64,000 nucleotides of DNA, taken from Pseudoalteromonas luteoviolacea. Its GTDB lineage: Bacteria > Pseudomonadota > Gammaproteobacteria > Enterobacterales > Alteromonadaceae. Shown here piece by piece: positions 1 to 9,198 of this stretch. The stretch is taken from positions 248,001 to 312,000 of the forward strand of contig NZ_MAUJ01000001.1 in the NCBI RefSeq assembly GCF_001696455.1, written 5' to 3'. The notes under the pieces were generated by a model, which was not told the DNA's origin, did no database searches, and saw only the letters and a program-made list of their open reading frames with translations. The position numbers and the translations under genes were made by a program. Positions within the stretch are counted from its first letter, which is position 1. Each line of letters begins with the position of its first letter.

Positions 1-105
1 AGCAGACATGCCGCCAGCCACCGCCGGGGTGTTTTCACTGCCTAAAGTTTTATGCGAGAGTGATAACTTCTTGAGGTTTTTCTTCGCTAATTTAATGCTT
101 TTCAT
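1..105 (-). CDS. short peptide with double-glycine leader, partial (C-terminus beyond window)
   Basis: A minus-strand frame starts with ATG at 105 and runs off the window at base 1, giving 35 visible residues. The sequence AGGAG at 113-117 is spaced 7 bases from this ATG; a second ATG at 108 is too close to it. The peptide has a basic, helix-prone N-terminus (MKSIKLAKKNLKKLS) and ends TPAVAGGMSA. The form is typical of ribosomal peptide precursors or bacteriocins whose leader is cut after Gly-Gly by a C39-type peptidase/ABC exporter. No modification enzyme or exporter is visible in this window, so the function is inferred. It could also be an unrelated small cationic protein. Confidence 0.5.
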   Translation of the reverse strand, partial: MKSIKLAKKNLKKLSLSHKTLGSENTPAVAGGMSA

Positions 106-330
106 CATATATCTCCTTTACGAATGCCAGCTAAATTGCTGAGACTAGAAATTATCATAACGAACCTATTTTTAGAATATTAATTCTTGATTTAGCTTAA
201 GTTGTGAATAAATAATCTTTAATTTCTGGATTGATTTGTTGAATCGGGTAAGTAGGAGGGACTTATTTCAATCGTGTCTGTAGATACATGTACTTAAATT
301 TTTAATGACAGCGGTTGTGTAAGGTTGGTA

Positions 331-364
331 GTAAATATGGGCATTTAATTATGCCCATATTTAC
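331..364 (-). terminator. 14-bp perfect inverted repeat, possible terminator
   Basis: Arms 331-344 (GTAAATATGGGCAT) and 351-364 are perfectly complementary around a 6-base TTAATT loop. It lies 33 bases past the stop of the fibrinogen-like gene at 397. Neither strand has a clear T-tract after the stem, so it may be a weak terminator or an mRNA-stabilising hairpin. Confidence 0.4.
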
Positions 365-396
365 TTCGTCCGCTAGGAGGAGAAATCGATGCTATC

Positions 397-1419
397 TTAA
401 CGCATCCACAGTAGTGCCCACTGTGTGCCGTTAGGCTCAACACGATTAACACATTGACCTGAGCCCTTACTACCAGACGAATAAGTGCCTCTCGCTACCC
501 AGCAATAATCGGCATGAACATCATTTTGCCAACCCACTAAAGTATGCGTGTTTACCATTGAAGCGTACTTAGGTGAAACACAGCCTGGGATAACTTCTGC
601 GCCCGGTGCTAGGCTTTTGGTACAATCAGGCTTGTCAGTACGCATGTGCATAAAGTCTACGCGTTCATTGTAACCCCAAGTGTAGCGCACAAGCTCTAGT
701 TCAGAGGTTGTAAAATTAACACCATAGACATTGTAGCCTCCGCCACAATTAGCACTTGCGCAACTTACTTGCTCTCTGACATCAGAGAATACACCCAAGT
801 CACCTTTAAATAACCAAAGCTTAGTCACGTTATTAGGATCAGTCTCTGGGACGTCGCCATACTGATTTATTGAACTTTTACCGCCAGGTTCGTTTTTAGG
901 GTAGCTGCCTACTAATGTCCAACCACCACCGTCGGTTGTCATATCACAATACATGCTGACAACTTCGCCTGATGCGTCATACAGATCGTAAACACCGTCA
1001 CCTTGGCTTAGCCCAGATGCAAGGATGTCATTACAACTTGTTGCCACAGTTGGCTGGACAGGACTTAATGTCCAGTCACCTTGATTGCCATTTGCAGCAA
1101 ACCAAGTACCACTATAAGTACCTTGTACATCTACATTACCAACAAAGTATTGGGTGTTTGAAGGCGTTTTATCAGACAGTTTAAAGTTTATAACATTGCC
1201 TTTTTGAGCTGTGGAACCAGACATAAACTGGCTTGCTGCATCCGCATAAAAGTGTTCTTTATCGCCTGTAATTGAAATGTCCTGCGATGAGCCTGATTCA
1301 ACGACACCATTTAAAAGCGCATCAGTTGTGAGTACATAGTCACCTGCAATTGGCAATTCTTGAGCTGTTGCTATATTTGCCGCGAGTAGGGAGCTAATGG
1401 TAAGCGCTAGTTTTTTCAT
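397..1419 (-). CDS. secreted fibrinogen-like YCDxxxxGGGW domain protein
   Basis: A 340-residue protein. The frame is open upstream to 1503, but the ATG at 1419 is preferred: it has AGGAAAG just upstream and begins a clean signal peptide (MKKLALTISSLLAANIATAQ). The C-terminal half starts at the Cys/Asn-rich SCNDILASG (about 128) and carries YCDMTTDGGGW at 157-166. This is the signature of bacterial fibrinogen-related domains, which in characterised relatives bind acetylated or other surface glycans, often with calcium. The N-terminal 110 residues match nothing I recognise. It ends in LWMR, as these domains often do. A second protein with the same signature lies at 18768. Likely an exported surface or secreted binding protein; the ligand is unknown. 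Confidence 0.8.
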   Translation of the reverse strand: MKKLALTISSLLAANIATAQELPIAGDYVLTTDALLNGVVESGSSQDISITGDKEHFYADAASQFMSGSTAQKGNVINFKLSDKTPSNTQYFVGNVDVQGTYSGTWFAANGNQGDWTLSPVQPTVATSCNDILASGLSQGDGVYDLYDASGEVVSMYCDMTTDGGGWTLVGSYPKNEPGGKSSINQYGDVPETDPNNVTKLWLFKGDLGVFSDVREQVSCASANCGGGYNVYGVNFTTSELELVRYTWGYNERVDFMHMRTDKPDCTKSLAPGAEVIPGCVSPKYASMVNTHTLVGWQNDVHADYCWVARGTYSSGSKGSGQCVNRVEPNGTQWALLWMR

Positions 1420-1637
1420 ATCTTTCCTTTGAGTATCTACAATACGTATTGGGTATTTTATAAAGTTAATAAAAACTATAATGAAAACTGGGTTTAATTT
1501 CATTTATTAAATGTAGTGGTGGGGATTTTAATTAATATATTAATATGTTCAAGGTTATTTTAATTTTATTATTCCTTTGGTTTTATTCTAATAATATTGG
1601 GTTGGTAATAATTAATAATTTGTATTAATACGTAAAT

Positions 1638-1670
1638 GAAAAAAGCATATCTCTTAACGGGATATGCTTT
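1638..1670 (-). terminator. rho-independent terminator
   Basis: Arms 1642-1651 and 1661-1670 (AAAGCATATC/GATATGCTTT) form a 10-bp stem. Read on the minus strand it is followed by a run of T (1638-1643). It lies about 50 bases after the stop of the lipoprotein gene at 1719 and closes the lipoprotein/LruC transcription unit. Confidence 0.75.
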
Positions 1671-1718
1671 ACGTTGGACTATCGTGAGTCTACACGAAAC
1701 TTGTGAAGGCTTTGGATA

Positions 1719-2237
1719 TTAGTTAATAATCCACTGCTGAGAATCTAAAGACCCATCAAACTCCCAAGTGAATACCAAAGGTTCGATGCTGGTGCTGTAA
1801 TACCAGATTTCTGCTTTTAGTTTTTGCTCAGAATGCGGCAGTAAAATGTCTACTGTCAGACCATTACTGTCAATGGGGGCGCGTAAAAAGCAATTTTCAT
1901 CGCTTGTCAGAGTTGCTTCTTGTTGGCAGATGTTGATAAAAGCTCTACTGCTTACGACATCAGGTCCAACTGAAACGGAGACTGGTACATCAGTGCTGAA
2001 GTCAAAAGACTCATCAACTACGACTGCTTCCATACCTTCTCCACTGGTTGACTCTTCAGCTGCTTGCTCTTGTGTTGTGTTTGTTTGCACCTGTGTGTCG
2101 CTAGTGCTTGCGCTCTGAGCTTGCACGTTTTGGCCCGTCGAGTTTGTAGAGCTGGTGGGTTGTTCGTCAGAGCCACCAGATCCACCACCGCAAGCCGTTA
2201 ATAATAATGTGATTAGAGTTACTGTAAGCTTGTTCAT
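1719..2237 (-). CDS. small low-complexity lipoprotein
   Basis: 172 residues with a lipoprotein signal ending in the lipobox LLTAC (Cys16), followed by a Gly/Ser run and a Ser/Thr/Gln-rich low-complexity linker to about residue 70. The C-terminal 90 residues look like a compact beta domain (ending WEFDGSLDSQQWIIN) and contain two Cys. I recognise no family. It starts 9 bases after the LruC-domain gene and shares its terminator, so the two are probably co-transcribed and may act together at the cell surface. Confidence 0.7.
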   Translation of the reverse strand: MNKLTVTLITLLLTACGGGSGGSDEQPTSSTNSTGQNVQAQSASTSDTQVQTNTTQEQAAEESTSGEGMEAVVVDESFDFSTDVPVSVSVGPDVVSSRAFINICQQEATLTSDENCFLRAPIDSNGLTVDILLPHSEQKLKAEIWYYSTSIEPLVFTWEFDGSLDSQQWIIN

Positions 2238-2246
2238 AATCGTCTC

Positions 2247-4313
2247 CTAGTTTTGTGATGCGTTGCTGATGGTGAATTGGTTATTTGGTACTGGATTTTC
2301 AAACCAAGTTGTATACTGCGCACCTGCTGATTGGGCAAAGTCTACAAATTGTGGGTAGGCGATAGACATATCAACTCGCTCGATTGGATGGTCCCATTCA
2401 GAGTTAATAATAAGTGCCCATGGCAGCCCCGTTGAGGTTTGAAAATAACCATTGGATGATGATCTATCATCAGCTTGGTCTAGGTAACTATTGTCGAATG
2501 CTTCTGTTGGTTCATGATTTTTGAGGTGCACTTCCCAGCCTCGGCCATTGTTCTGGTCGACGAAAGGCCCATGGTAGTAGCCGTCTACCGCGAAAATGAA
2601 TGGGTCGACTTTACTGGTGGTTGCAACACTTGCACTGTAGCTTGTTGACAAAGGTATGGTGATTTCGAACGGAAAAGGTGCTCTTTGAATGTCACTGCAT
2701 CCGGTTTCAGTTCTAAAGAATTTACAGCCAGGTTGAACTGGGACCATTTCTCTGGTGTCCGCAAATATAACCGCGATAGCTTCATCGCGACCAGCTTCAA
2801 GTGGGCTGTCCGTTTGAGTAACACCATCTATTGTGAGTTCGATATTTGCTTCATCAACATGCTGGCGTGCGATGTCTTTTAAACGTATTGCAAATGCATT
2901 GTGATAGCCCGCTCCAACGGCGGTTAGTGCACCTTCAACTTTGTAACGCACTACTTGGTTGCCAATTTGGCTAGTAACTACGCGGTATCTTACAACAACA
3001 TCATTGAAATCATAATCGCCTTTTTGAGGCCATAAGTCTTCAAAAGCCGCTGTTTTCCAAGAGGTTGCGTTTTGGATTAAGCTACTAGCAACGACAGATA
3101 CATTTAAATCTTCAACTTCACCATTGTCTATACCCCCTTGAGGCGCAATGTCGCTGTTGTTTGAGACTCTGAACCTTGCCCAAGTGCTGCCTTCAGCTGC
3201 GTCAACAGGCACAGGTATAAGCACTCGATTCTCTCCTGCACTGCCTTGGTATTGGCTGATCACGCGTTCAGATTCTTGAAATTCACCGTCTCTATTCCAG
3301 TCAACCCACGCATTGACATAGCCTGTTTTTGAAAGGGTAAACGAAATGAGGCTATCAAAACCCGTCTCTAGACTGGTTAAGAAACTAACGCCGTTGTCAT
3401 CATCATTTGCTTTCGGAAAGTACTCTGCACTGACACTTTCACCGAAGAATAAATCTCCAACATTGTGACGCGCACCATTGGCATCTAATGAGGTGCCGTA
3501 ACTATCTGGCGCATCGCCATAGTCTATCGTTGGGTCTTCACTGTCATCAATAATCGGAGCGGTAGCGCAGCGCGCGCCATCGTTGGTGCTCGAAATTGGT
3601 CCGTATGCAAACAGTTGTGTGTTAGCTGGGTTATCAATATCAATTTTGTAGACATGGCCGTCTTGGTTTCTGCTGATGTAAAAGTTGTTTTCTACATCAA
3701 AGTACACCGCACCAAAAGTACCTGATTGACCAACGTTTCCGAGGTTGGAGCTTGTCCCGTTTGATACATCAATTCTGTGTAAGTTACCGTTACTATCAAC
3801 GCTGTAAGCAAGGCTAGTATTCTCGTCTGGTGCAAATGCCATATCAAAAATATTTAGGTTCAATGCGCTGCCATCAATGATGCGTGTCGCTTGCAGATAG
3901 TCGCTACTGTTTTCGTCTAGCGATACTCTATACAACCCTAAGCTGCTGCCTTTTTTGTATACATAAAAGGCATTTTCGTGTATCGCGACATCACCGACAT
4001 AGAAGTTAGTATCAGGAAAACCGGACGTCATAATCGGCTCTAAGACGTAGTCTTTGCCAACACGGCCGATGTCTTTATTACTGTAATCCCAACCGTAAAT
4101 ATAGCGGTCATGTACACTAAACCCAATGCCGTTTAATTTGTTTCCAGTGCCCACGTTTTCGGCAAAAGTTGTATAGGCACCAGACACCAAGTTTACGCCA
4201 TACATGGTGGCTGTATTGCCTTGCACTAAAAAGGCTTTTGAAGGGCAAGTATCGAATGGGGCGGCGGATACGCCTGCTGACAGGACGCAGGCTCCAAGTA
4301 AATATTTTTTCAT
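2247..4313 (-). CDS. LruC domain-containing surface protein with GEVED repeat
   Basis: 688 residues. The ATG at 4313 is chosen because it begins a signal peptide (MKKYLLGACVLSAGVSA) and has GGAGAG upstream; the frame is open further to 4367. The N-terminal third (to about 250) looks like a propeller-type DUF6923 region (repeats such as LNGIGFSVHDRYIYGWD). A GEVED domain follows (DYGDAPDSYGT to the WVDWNRDGEF motif). The LruC/DUF4842-type domain starts at AFEDLWPQKGDYDFNDVV, with its acidic DYDFNDVV signature. These are exported beta-rich modules of unknown biochemical role found in Vibrio, Pseudoalteromonas and Leptospira. First gene of a two-gene unit with the lipoprotein at 1719. Confidence 0.8.
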   Translation of the reverse strand: MKKYLLGACVLSAGVSAAPFDTCPSKAFLVQGNTATMYGVNLVSGAYTTFAENVGTGNKLNGIGFSVHDRYIYGWDYSNKDIGRVGKDYVLEPIMTSGFPDTNFYVGDVAIHENAFYVYKKGSSLGLYRVSLDENSSDYLQATRIIDGSALNLNIFDMAFAPDENTSLAYSVDSNGNLHRIDVSNGTSSNLGNVGQSGTFGAVYFDVENNFYISRNQDGHVYKIDIDNPANTQLFAYGPISSTNDGARCATAPIIDDSEDPTIDYGDAPDSYGTSLDANGARHNVGDLFFGESVSAEYFPKANDDDNGVSFLTSLETGFDSLISFTLSKTGYVNAWVDWNRDGEFQESERVISQYQGSAGENRVLIPVPVDAAEGSTWARFRVSNNSDIAPQGGIDNGEVEDLNVSVVASSLIQNATSWKTAAFEDLWPQKGDYDFNDVVVRYRVVTSQIGNQVVRYKVEGALTAVGAGYHNAFAIRLKDIARQHVDEANIELTIDGVTQTDSPLEAGRDEAIAVIFADTREMVPVQPGCKFFRTETGCSDIQRAPFPFEITIPLSTSYSASVATTSKVDPFIFAVDGYYHGPFVDQNNGRGWEVHLKNHEPTEAFDNSYLDQADDRSSSNGYFQTSTGLPWALIINSEWDHPIERVDMSIAYPQFVDFAQSAGAQYTTWFENPVPNNQFTISNASQN

Positions 4314-4544
4314 GTGACTCTCCAACGTTTTATTTTGCTGTCTTATACATTGCAAGCGGAGGGCCAATTTTAAGTTCTTGAAAATAAGTGATTTTTAATT
4401 TTAAACTCTATTGGCGTTGCAATATGCGAGGCAGTTTCAAAATAAAAAATGCAATTTAAAAAGGGAGGATTTAGAGAAGGCTATGGCAATGAATTAGGCA
4501 CGAGTAGTCAAAATAGCGCCTCGATATTTTAATGTTTTTAAATG

Positions 4545-4561
4545 GCCCTAAGTACTAGGGC
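4545..4561 (-). terminator. weak hairpin after the protease gene
   Basis: A 6-bp stem GCCCTA/TAGGGC with a 5-base loop sits 39 bases past the protease stop. The minus-strand tail is CCATTTAAAAAC, a poor T-tract. Candidate only. Confidence 0.3.
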
Positions 4562-4599
4562 ATGATTGGCTATAAAAATAGTAGAACAGTTAACGTTAC

Positions 4600-6804
4600 T
4601 TACTTTTTAACACGTCTAACGCTTGTTAATAGAGCAAGCATAAATAAGCTAAATATGCCAAGCGAACCACTTTCTACGTTTTTAACTTCAACACTTACGG
4701 TTTCAGACTGAGATAGACCAAATTCGTCGGTTGCAGTAACCGTGAATACAATCGGGCCTGTTTCGTTTACATCTGGTGCAGTAAAATTAAATTGGTTTTG
4801 GTTACCAGGTAAAGTTACCGATGGTCCTGAAGTCTGCTCCCAACTAATCGTGACGTTATCGCCATCTGGGTCTTTTGCGTCAACGACATTAATCGTGATT
4901 GCTTCACCTTCATGCACGCTTGAACTGCTACTGGTTAAAGAAAGGGTAGGCGCATTATTTTTAATGATATTGACTTTAACAAGCGCAGTTGAAGATGCCT
5001 CATATTCGTCAGTTGCGGTTAGTTGATATGTAACAGTTAAGTCTTCAGTCGTCTTTTCAGCTTTGAGTGTTACAACACTCTCTTCACCAACTTGTTGTTC
5101 CTCATCAGCAAGCTTAACCCAAGAGTAAGTGATCGTATCATTTTCTCTGTCTGTGGTAGCGCTTGCATCTAAGGTAAATTCAAGCTCACTACGCACATCC
5201 AATTCAGTTTGTGCAAGCTCAATAGTTGGTTCTGTATTGACGAATGTGGTATTGAAGTTTTTGAGCGCGACGTTATCGTTGCCAACTGTGAAAATATAGT
5301 CCTTCAAATATTCGATGCGAATTTGATTAACGCCGTCAATTAATTCGACGTTAAAAGGTTTGTATACTCTTTCGTCTCCACTATCAATGAGGACTTGCTT
5401 ACCGTTATGGAATATACCAACTACATCGTATCCGAGTTCACTTGAAACAAGATAGTCAAAGCTAATATCTTTGATGTGAAGGTCATCGATGTTAATCATG
5501 AGCGTTGATTCTTGATAAGGCTCCGTTACTTCTGGATTCTCATCTCTGTCAGTGACATCGCCGCTTACAAGGGTTGGCTCTTGCTCTGGTGTTTTACCTA
5601 CATACCAGTTTTCGTCACCGCCTGTTGACCATTTAACGCTTGATGGTGTCGACATCATTTCATTGATACTTTCTTCGAACTGAGTCAGTTTTGTATAGCC
5701 AAAAACAGCTGAGTAAAGGCTGGTAGATGGTGACGTGATACTTGCTTGAACTGTATATTTGTCATGCTTGGAGCCATCAGGTGTCAGCACAGTGAATTGA
5801 CATTGTGCGTCAGGCTCAAGGACTGTATTAGCACAGTTTTGTTCAGAGAGTTGAACACCCTCTGCGTGCTGTGACAGGCTGAACTCAGCAATTGCCAGAG
5901 GGTAATCTAATGTGTTCTTGAAGGTATTTTGAATAGCGAATGAGGGTTTATCTTCTGTGTAAACATGCGACTCATTTTGGCCAAAGCCAAAATCTGAAGT
6001 TTTAGATTGTACCCAATAGAATAGAGACTCTACGTCTGCATAGACGCCGGGTTTATTTGGTAATGCACAGCCTTCTCCCCAGCTAACAACACCGACCTGA
6101 AACCATTCATCATTTTTCTGTACGATAAGAGGCCCGCCGCTGTCACCTTGGCACGAGTCTTTGCCACCTTCAGCTAAACCAGCACATATCATCGAGTCAG
6201 ATATACGGCCGTTATAGTACTCCGCACTGTTGCACAATTCATTGGTGACGTATGGCACATCGACTTCTTGTAGTTTATCTGGAGACTCTCCCCCTGAACT
6301 GAGTCGACCCCAGCCCATAACTTTTAGGTTATCACCTGCGACAAGGCTATTTCTGATCACCTGATCAGCGAGTTTAATTGGCTTGATGTTTTCAACTGGA
6401 CGGTCAAGTTCCAATACTGCGATGTCGTTATTGTATTGCATCCCCATGTTATATTGGTCGTGCATTGACATAGAGACGATGTTGTAAGTCTGCCATTGCG
6501 AATCGTCTGTGAGATCATGACCTTCAAATTTAACAGTAAAGCGCTCTGCGGGGATCCCCTCGATACAATGACTAGCCGTGAGTACCTTATTGTCGCCAAT
6601 AAATGACAAGCCACAGAAGTGACCATTGTCTAATTGAAGACTTCCCATGAATGGGTAAGCAAACTCTGCTGTTTCTTGTCCACCTACGATACGAGGTGAA
6701 TCTATTCCACGACTCTGTTGTGGTTCTAATTTACTTTTTGCGTAAACGCTAAGTGGCGTGGTAATTGTTGCGAGTAAAAGCAATCCTTGTAGTTTGTTAT
6801 ACAT
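4600..6804 (-). CDS. trypsin-like serine protease (S1) with PKD-like repeats and GlyGly-CTERM
   Basis: 734 residues from the ATG at 6804, which begins a signal peptide (MYNKLQGLLLLATITTPLSVYA) and has AGGAAC upstream; the frame is open to 6864. Activation site IVGG is at 39. The catalytic triad is visible as TASHC (His79), NNDIAVLEL (Asp127) and GDSGGP (Ser222). Asp216, six residues before the serine, predicts trypsin specificity (cleavage after Lys/Arg). Two PKD/cadherin-like beta modules follow from about residue 535. The C-terminus is SGSLG, a hydrophobic helix and a basic RRVKK tail, the GlyGly-CTERM sorting signal processed by rhombosortase. The layout matches VesB/VesC-type proteases of Vibrio, which leave by type II secretion and stay on the cell surface. 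Confidence 0.88.
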   Translation of the reverse strand: MYNKLQGLLLLATITTPLSVYAKSKLEPQQSRGIDSPRIVGGQETAEFAYPFMGSLQLDNGHFCGLSFIGDNKVLTASHCIEGIPAERFTVKFEGHDLTDDSQWQTYNIVSMSMHDQYNMGMQYNNDIAVLELDRPVENIKPIKLADQVIRNSLVAGDNLKVMGWGRLSSGGESPDKLQEVDVPYVTNELCNSAEYYNGRISDSMICAGLAEGGKDSCQGDSGGPLIVQKNDEWFQVGVVSWGEGCALPNKPGVYADVESLFYWVQSKTSDFGFGQNESHVYTEDKPSFAIQNTFKNTLDYPLAIAEFSLSQHAEGVQLSEQNCANTVLEPDAQCQFTVLTPDGSKHDKYTVQASITSPSTSLYSAVFGYTKLTQFEESINEMMSTPSSVKWSTGGDENWYVGKTPEQEPTLVSGDVTDRDENPEVTEPYQESTLMINIDDLHIKDISFDYLVSSELGYDVVGIFHNGKQVLIDSGDERVYKPFNVELIDGVNQIRIEYLKDYIFTVGNDNVALKNFNTTFVNTEPTIELAQTELDVRSELEFTLDASATTDRENDTITYSWVKLADEEQQVGEESVVTLKAEKTTEDLTVTYQLTATDEYEASSTALVKVNIIKNNAPTLSLTSSSSSVHEGEAITINVVDAKDPDGDNVTISWEQTSGPSVTLPGNQNQFNFTAPDVNETGPIVFTVTATDEFGLSQSETVSVEVKNVESGSLGIFSLFMLALLTSVRRVKK

Positions 6805-7113
6805 ACTTGTTCCTGTTTTATGTAATGAAGCATTCATTCTATAAAAATAAACTGATTTGTCCAACTCAGTCTAATAGTTAACTTTATGTATTTATTTATT
6901 ATTTACATATGCTCTATAAAAAGGAGATTAACTTTATACTATTTTCAGTATTGCTCAGGGTGGGTGTATAGAAAGCTTGAGTTCATCCCACTAAAAATGA
7001 CAGTCATCCTAATTGCACCTTTTCGCTATGACAAACGTAAAAATCTAGATTATGTTAAGCAAGGTAATTAAGAGTCTTACCATTGGCGTTATGATAAGCC
7101 GTAAGGAGAAGAA
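6805..7113. other. intergenic region between divergent genes
   Basis: 309 AT-rich bases between the protease (minus) and the TerB-like gene (plus). It must hold both promoters, but I see no clear operator or RNA. A 61-codon plus-strand frame at 6886-7071 lacks a ribosome site and looks fortuitous. Confidence 0.4.
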
Positions 7114-7506
7114 ATGAAGTTTGAGCAATTATTAAGTCACTTTGATACGGGTATCTGTGTTGATCAACTGCAAAAGGAGTCCTTGTTAGACATCGCCTTA
7201 CTATTTATTGGTGTTGACGGGGAAATTGACGAAAGTGAAAAGCAAGTGGTTTATGACTGGGCAAAAGGGTTGCAGTGGAATTCAACCATTGCAATTGAGG
7301 ATTACCTTGAAGACAGTTTAGGTAAGTCAATTCTCGCAGTGCAGCAAAATGACATCGAGTCTTTCATTAGACATCGCATACATCACATTGTAGATGAACC
7401 AATGAGACGGTTCGCCAAAGAGTTAGTCGTTAAAGTGATTGAAGCTGATGGTAATGTAGACGAAGCGGAAGAAAAGGCTTTAGCTATACTGGAAGCTGAG
7501 TTGTAG
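7114..7506 (+). CDS. TerB-like tellurite-resistance family protein
   Basis: 130 residues, with AAGGAG eight bases before the ATG. Two acidic helix-turn motifs, GVDGEIDESE (about residue 44) and EADGNVDEAEEKAL (about 111), are the repeated metal-binding-like signature of TerB/DjlA-type helical domains. The length fits a single TerB domain with no membrane or J domain. TerB proteins are linked to tellurite resistance and envelope stress, and their biochemical activity is unresolved. It stands alone, with no ter operon nearby. Confidence 0.7.
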   Translation: MKFEQLLSHFDTGICVDQLQKESLLDIALLFIGVDGEIDESEKQVVYDWAKGLQWNSTIAIEDYLEDSLGKSILAVQQNDIESFIRHRIHHIVDEPMRRFAKELVVKVIEADGNVDEAEEKALAILEAEL

Positions 7507-7530
7507 CGCGATTTGTTGATTTAAAATGTA

Positions 7531-7561
7531 AGGTCAGGTGCAATGCAATTGTGCTTGGCCT
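7531..7561 (+). terminator. imperfect hairpin after TerB-like gene
   Basis: A 13-bp stem including several G-T pairs (AGGTCAGGTGCAA with TTGTGCTTGGCCT) begins 25 bases after the stop. No T-tract follows, so termination is uncertain. Confidence 0.3.
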
Positions 7562-7737
7562 AGCTTATTAACTAAGGTTTATTCAATAACTCAGCTCTTT
7601 GCGCTTACTTAATGTTAGATGTATATCAAACTTCCTTATTTTTTGCACATTTCACAATAGTGTTTTCAACATATTTTATGTAGCCTGAATAAAATATCCT
7701 ATCTTTACCGAACAACTAGAAATAAAGAGGGCGTGAT

Positions 7738-9198
7738 ATGGCAAAAACTATGGTGCAAATAAGTGCAGCGTCTGTTTTGTACCTGCTGTTAGCTGGATGT
7801 GGTGGCAGTAGCAGCTCTGATGATGGTTCAAATGTAACTGGCGAACAAAACAATGTACCTTCGTGTTCACCCAATCAATTGGTCACGCCAAGGGGCAGTG
7901 GCAGTGTATCTGTGAGTAGCTCTTTGCAATGCACTGATTCGGATGGTGATACTCTGACTTTTGAGCCTTCGGTTATAGAGAGTAACAATGTAGCCACCGG
8001 TGAGTATTCAGTCAGTATTTCGGTGTCGGATGGCAGGGGTGGACAAACTGCTGTGCAGCTGCAATATCAAATTACTAACCAGTCTCCACATTGTAGCCAA
8101 GCGAATCAACCAAATATCCCCTCGAGTAGCGAAAACCTGAATATTGCCAGTTACCTGTCTTGTAACGATCAAAATGGTGATGCTGTGACTTTATCACCGC
8201 AGAGCATAGACATTTCAAATTTAGCCAATGGCAATTACCAACAACAAGTAACCTACAGTGACGGTGAGTTAAACGCGATACTCACATTTGAATACATAAT
8301 TAATGATGAGACACAGGTCGAGCTGACTCGATGCGAACGCATTACTCAATCTGTCTCTTTGTCAACTGAGAGCGACGTCAGTGTGACATGTGATGCTGAC
8401 TATGCGTACATCACATCTGATACTTATCCAAGCCATGATCTGATGAACGGGATAACCGCGACCAATGAGCAGATCCCTGTTCCTGCGATTGATTATGCTG
8501 CACCGATTAAGCTTGAGCCGCATACCGCCACAGCCCCAACAACCATTGACGCTGCGCTTGGTGTGGCGGTGAACGGAGTGCCTATTTATGATTATTCGGC
8601 GGCTGGTGAATTAGATTTGTTTAATTACGATCCAAATATCGACACAGTGAAACTTGGCCAGTTAGATAATTGTGGGGGACATGCGGGGCGAGGTGATGAT
8701 TACCACTATCATGCAGCACCAACTTGTATGATGGATGCCATGGAAAACCTCAGTGACGATACAATTCTAGGTTGGGGATATGATGGCTACCCGTTGTATG
8801 GGTTTAATCACCCTGATGGCGGTACTATTTCAGACGGAGATTTGGAACTATGTAATGGCTTACCGGATGAAGATTTTGGATATAGATACCATCTGTCAGT
8901 TGCACCGCCTTATGTCTTTCAATGTTTGGTCGGTGAGGTTAATACGGCTATTTTACCGCGAGTTGCGCCTTTGTCTGGCGGTGGAGATCGCGGCGATCTT
9001 CGTCCACCTGCTGGTGATGTACAAAACTTGACCCATACCATTGACAGTGATGGTAAAAGAACCATGAGTTATGACTATCAAGGTGAAAACTATTATGTAA
9101 CCTACACGCCAAGCAAAAGCCAGGCTAACTGCTATGATTTTGAAATGAAAGCTATTTCAAATAATGGGGCAATTCAAACGGGAACATACTGTCGATGA
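7738..9198 (+). CDS. YHYH domain lipoprotein
   Basis: 486 residues with a lipoprotein signal (LLLAGC) and a good site (AGAGGG) upstream. After a Ser/Gly linker come two cadherin/PKD-like repeats (roughly 38-115 and 118-190), each with paired Cys and an SDGRGGQ or SDGEL turn. The C-terminal half is a YHYH domain: DYHYHAAP at about 321, then LGWGYDGYPLYG. The HxH and aspartates suggest metal binding, but the family's function is not established. Its last codons overlap the next gene (ATGA), so the two are translationally coupled. Probably exposed on the outer membrane. Confidence 0.82.
   Translation: MAKTMVQISAASVLYLLLAGCGGSSSSDDGSNVTGEQNNVPSCSPNQLVTPRGSGSVSVSSSLQCTDSDGDTLTFEPSVIESNNVATGEYSVSISVSDGRGGQTAVQLQYQITNQSPHCSQANQPNIPSSSENLNIASYLSCNDQNGDAVTLSPQSIDISNLANGNYQQQVTYSDGELNAILTFEYIINDETQVELTRCERITQSVSLSTESDVSVTCDADYAYITSDTYPSHDLMNGITATNEQIPVPAIDYAAPIKLEPHTATAPTTIDAALGVAVNGVPIYDYSAAGELDLFNYDPNIDTVKLGQLDNCGGHAGRGDDYHYHAAPTCMMDAMENLSDDTILGWGYDGYPLYGFNHPDGGTISDGDLELCNGLPDEDFGYRYHLSVAPPYVFQCLVGEVNTAILPRVAPLSGGGDRGDLRPPAGDVQNLTHTIDSDGKRTMSYDYQGENYYVTYTPSKSQANCYDFEMKAISNNGAIQTGTYCR

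Noticed and set aside
6886..7071. 61-codon plus-strand frame in the protease/TerB gap
   Set aside because: No ribosome site and no protein-like pattern beyond AT-rich hydrophobic codons; probably chance.
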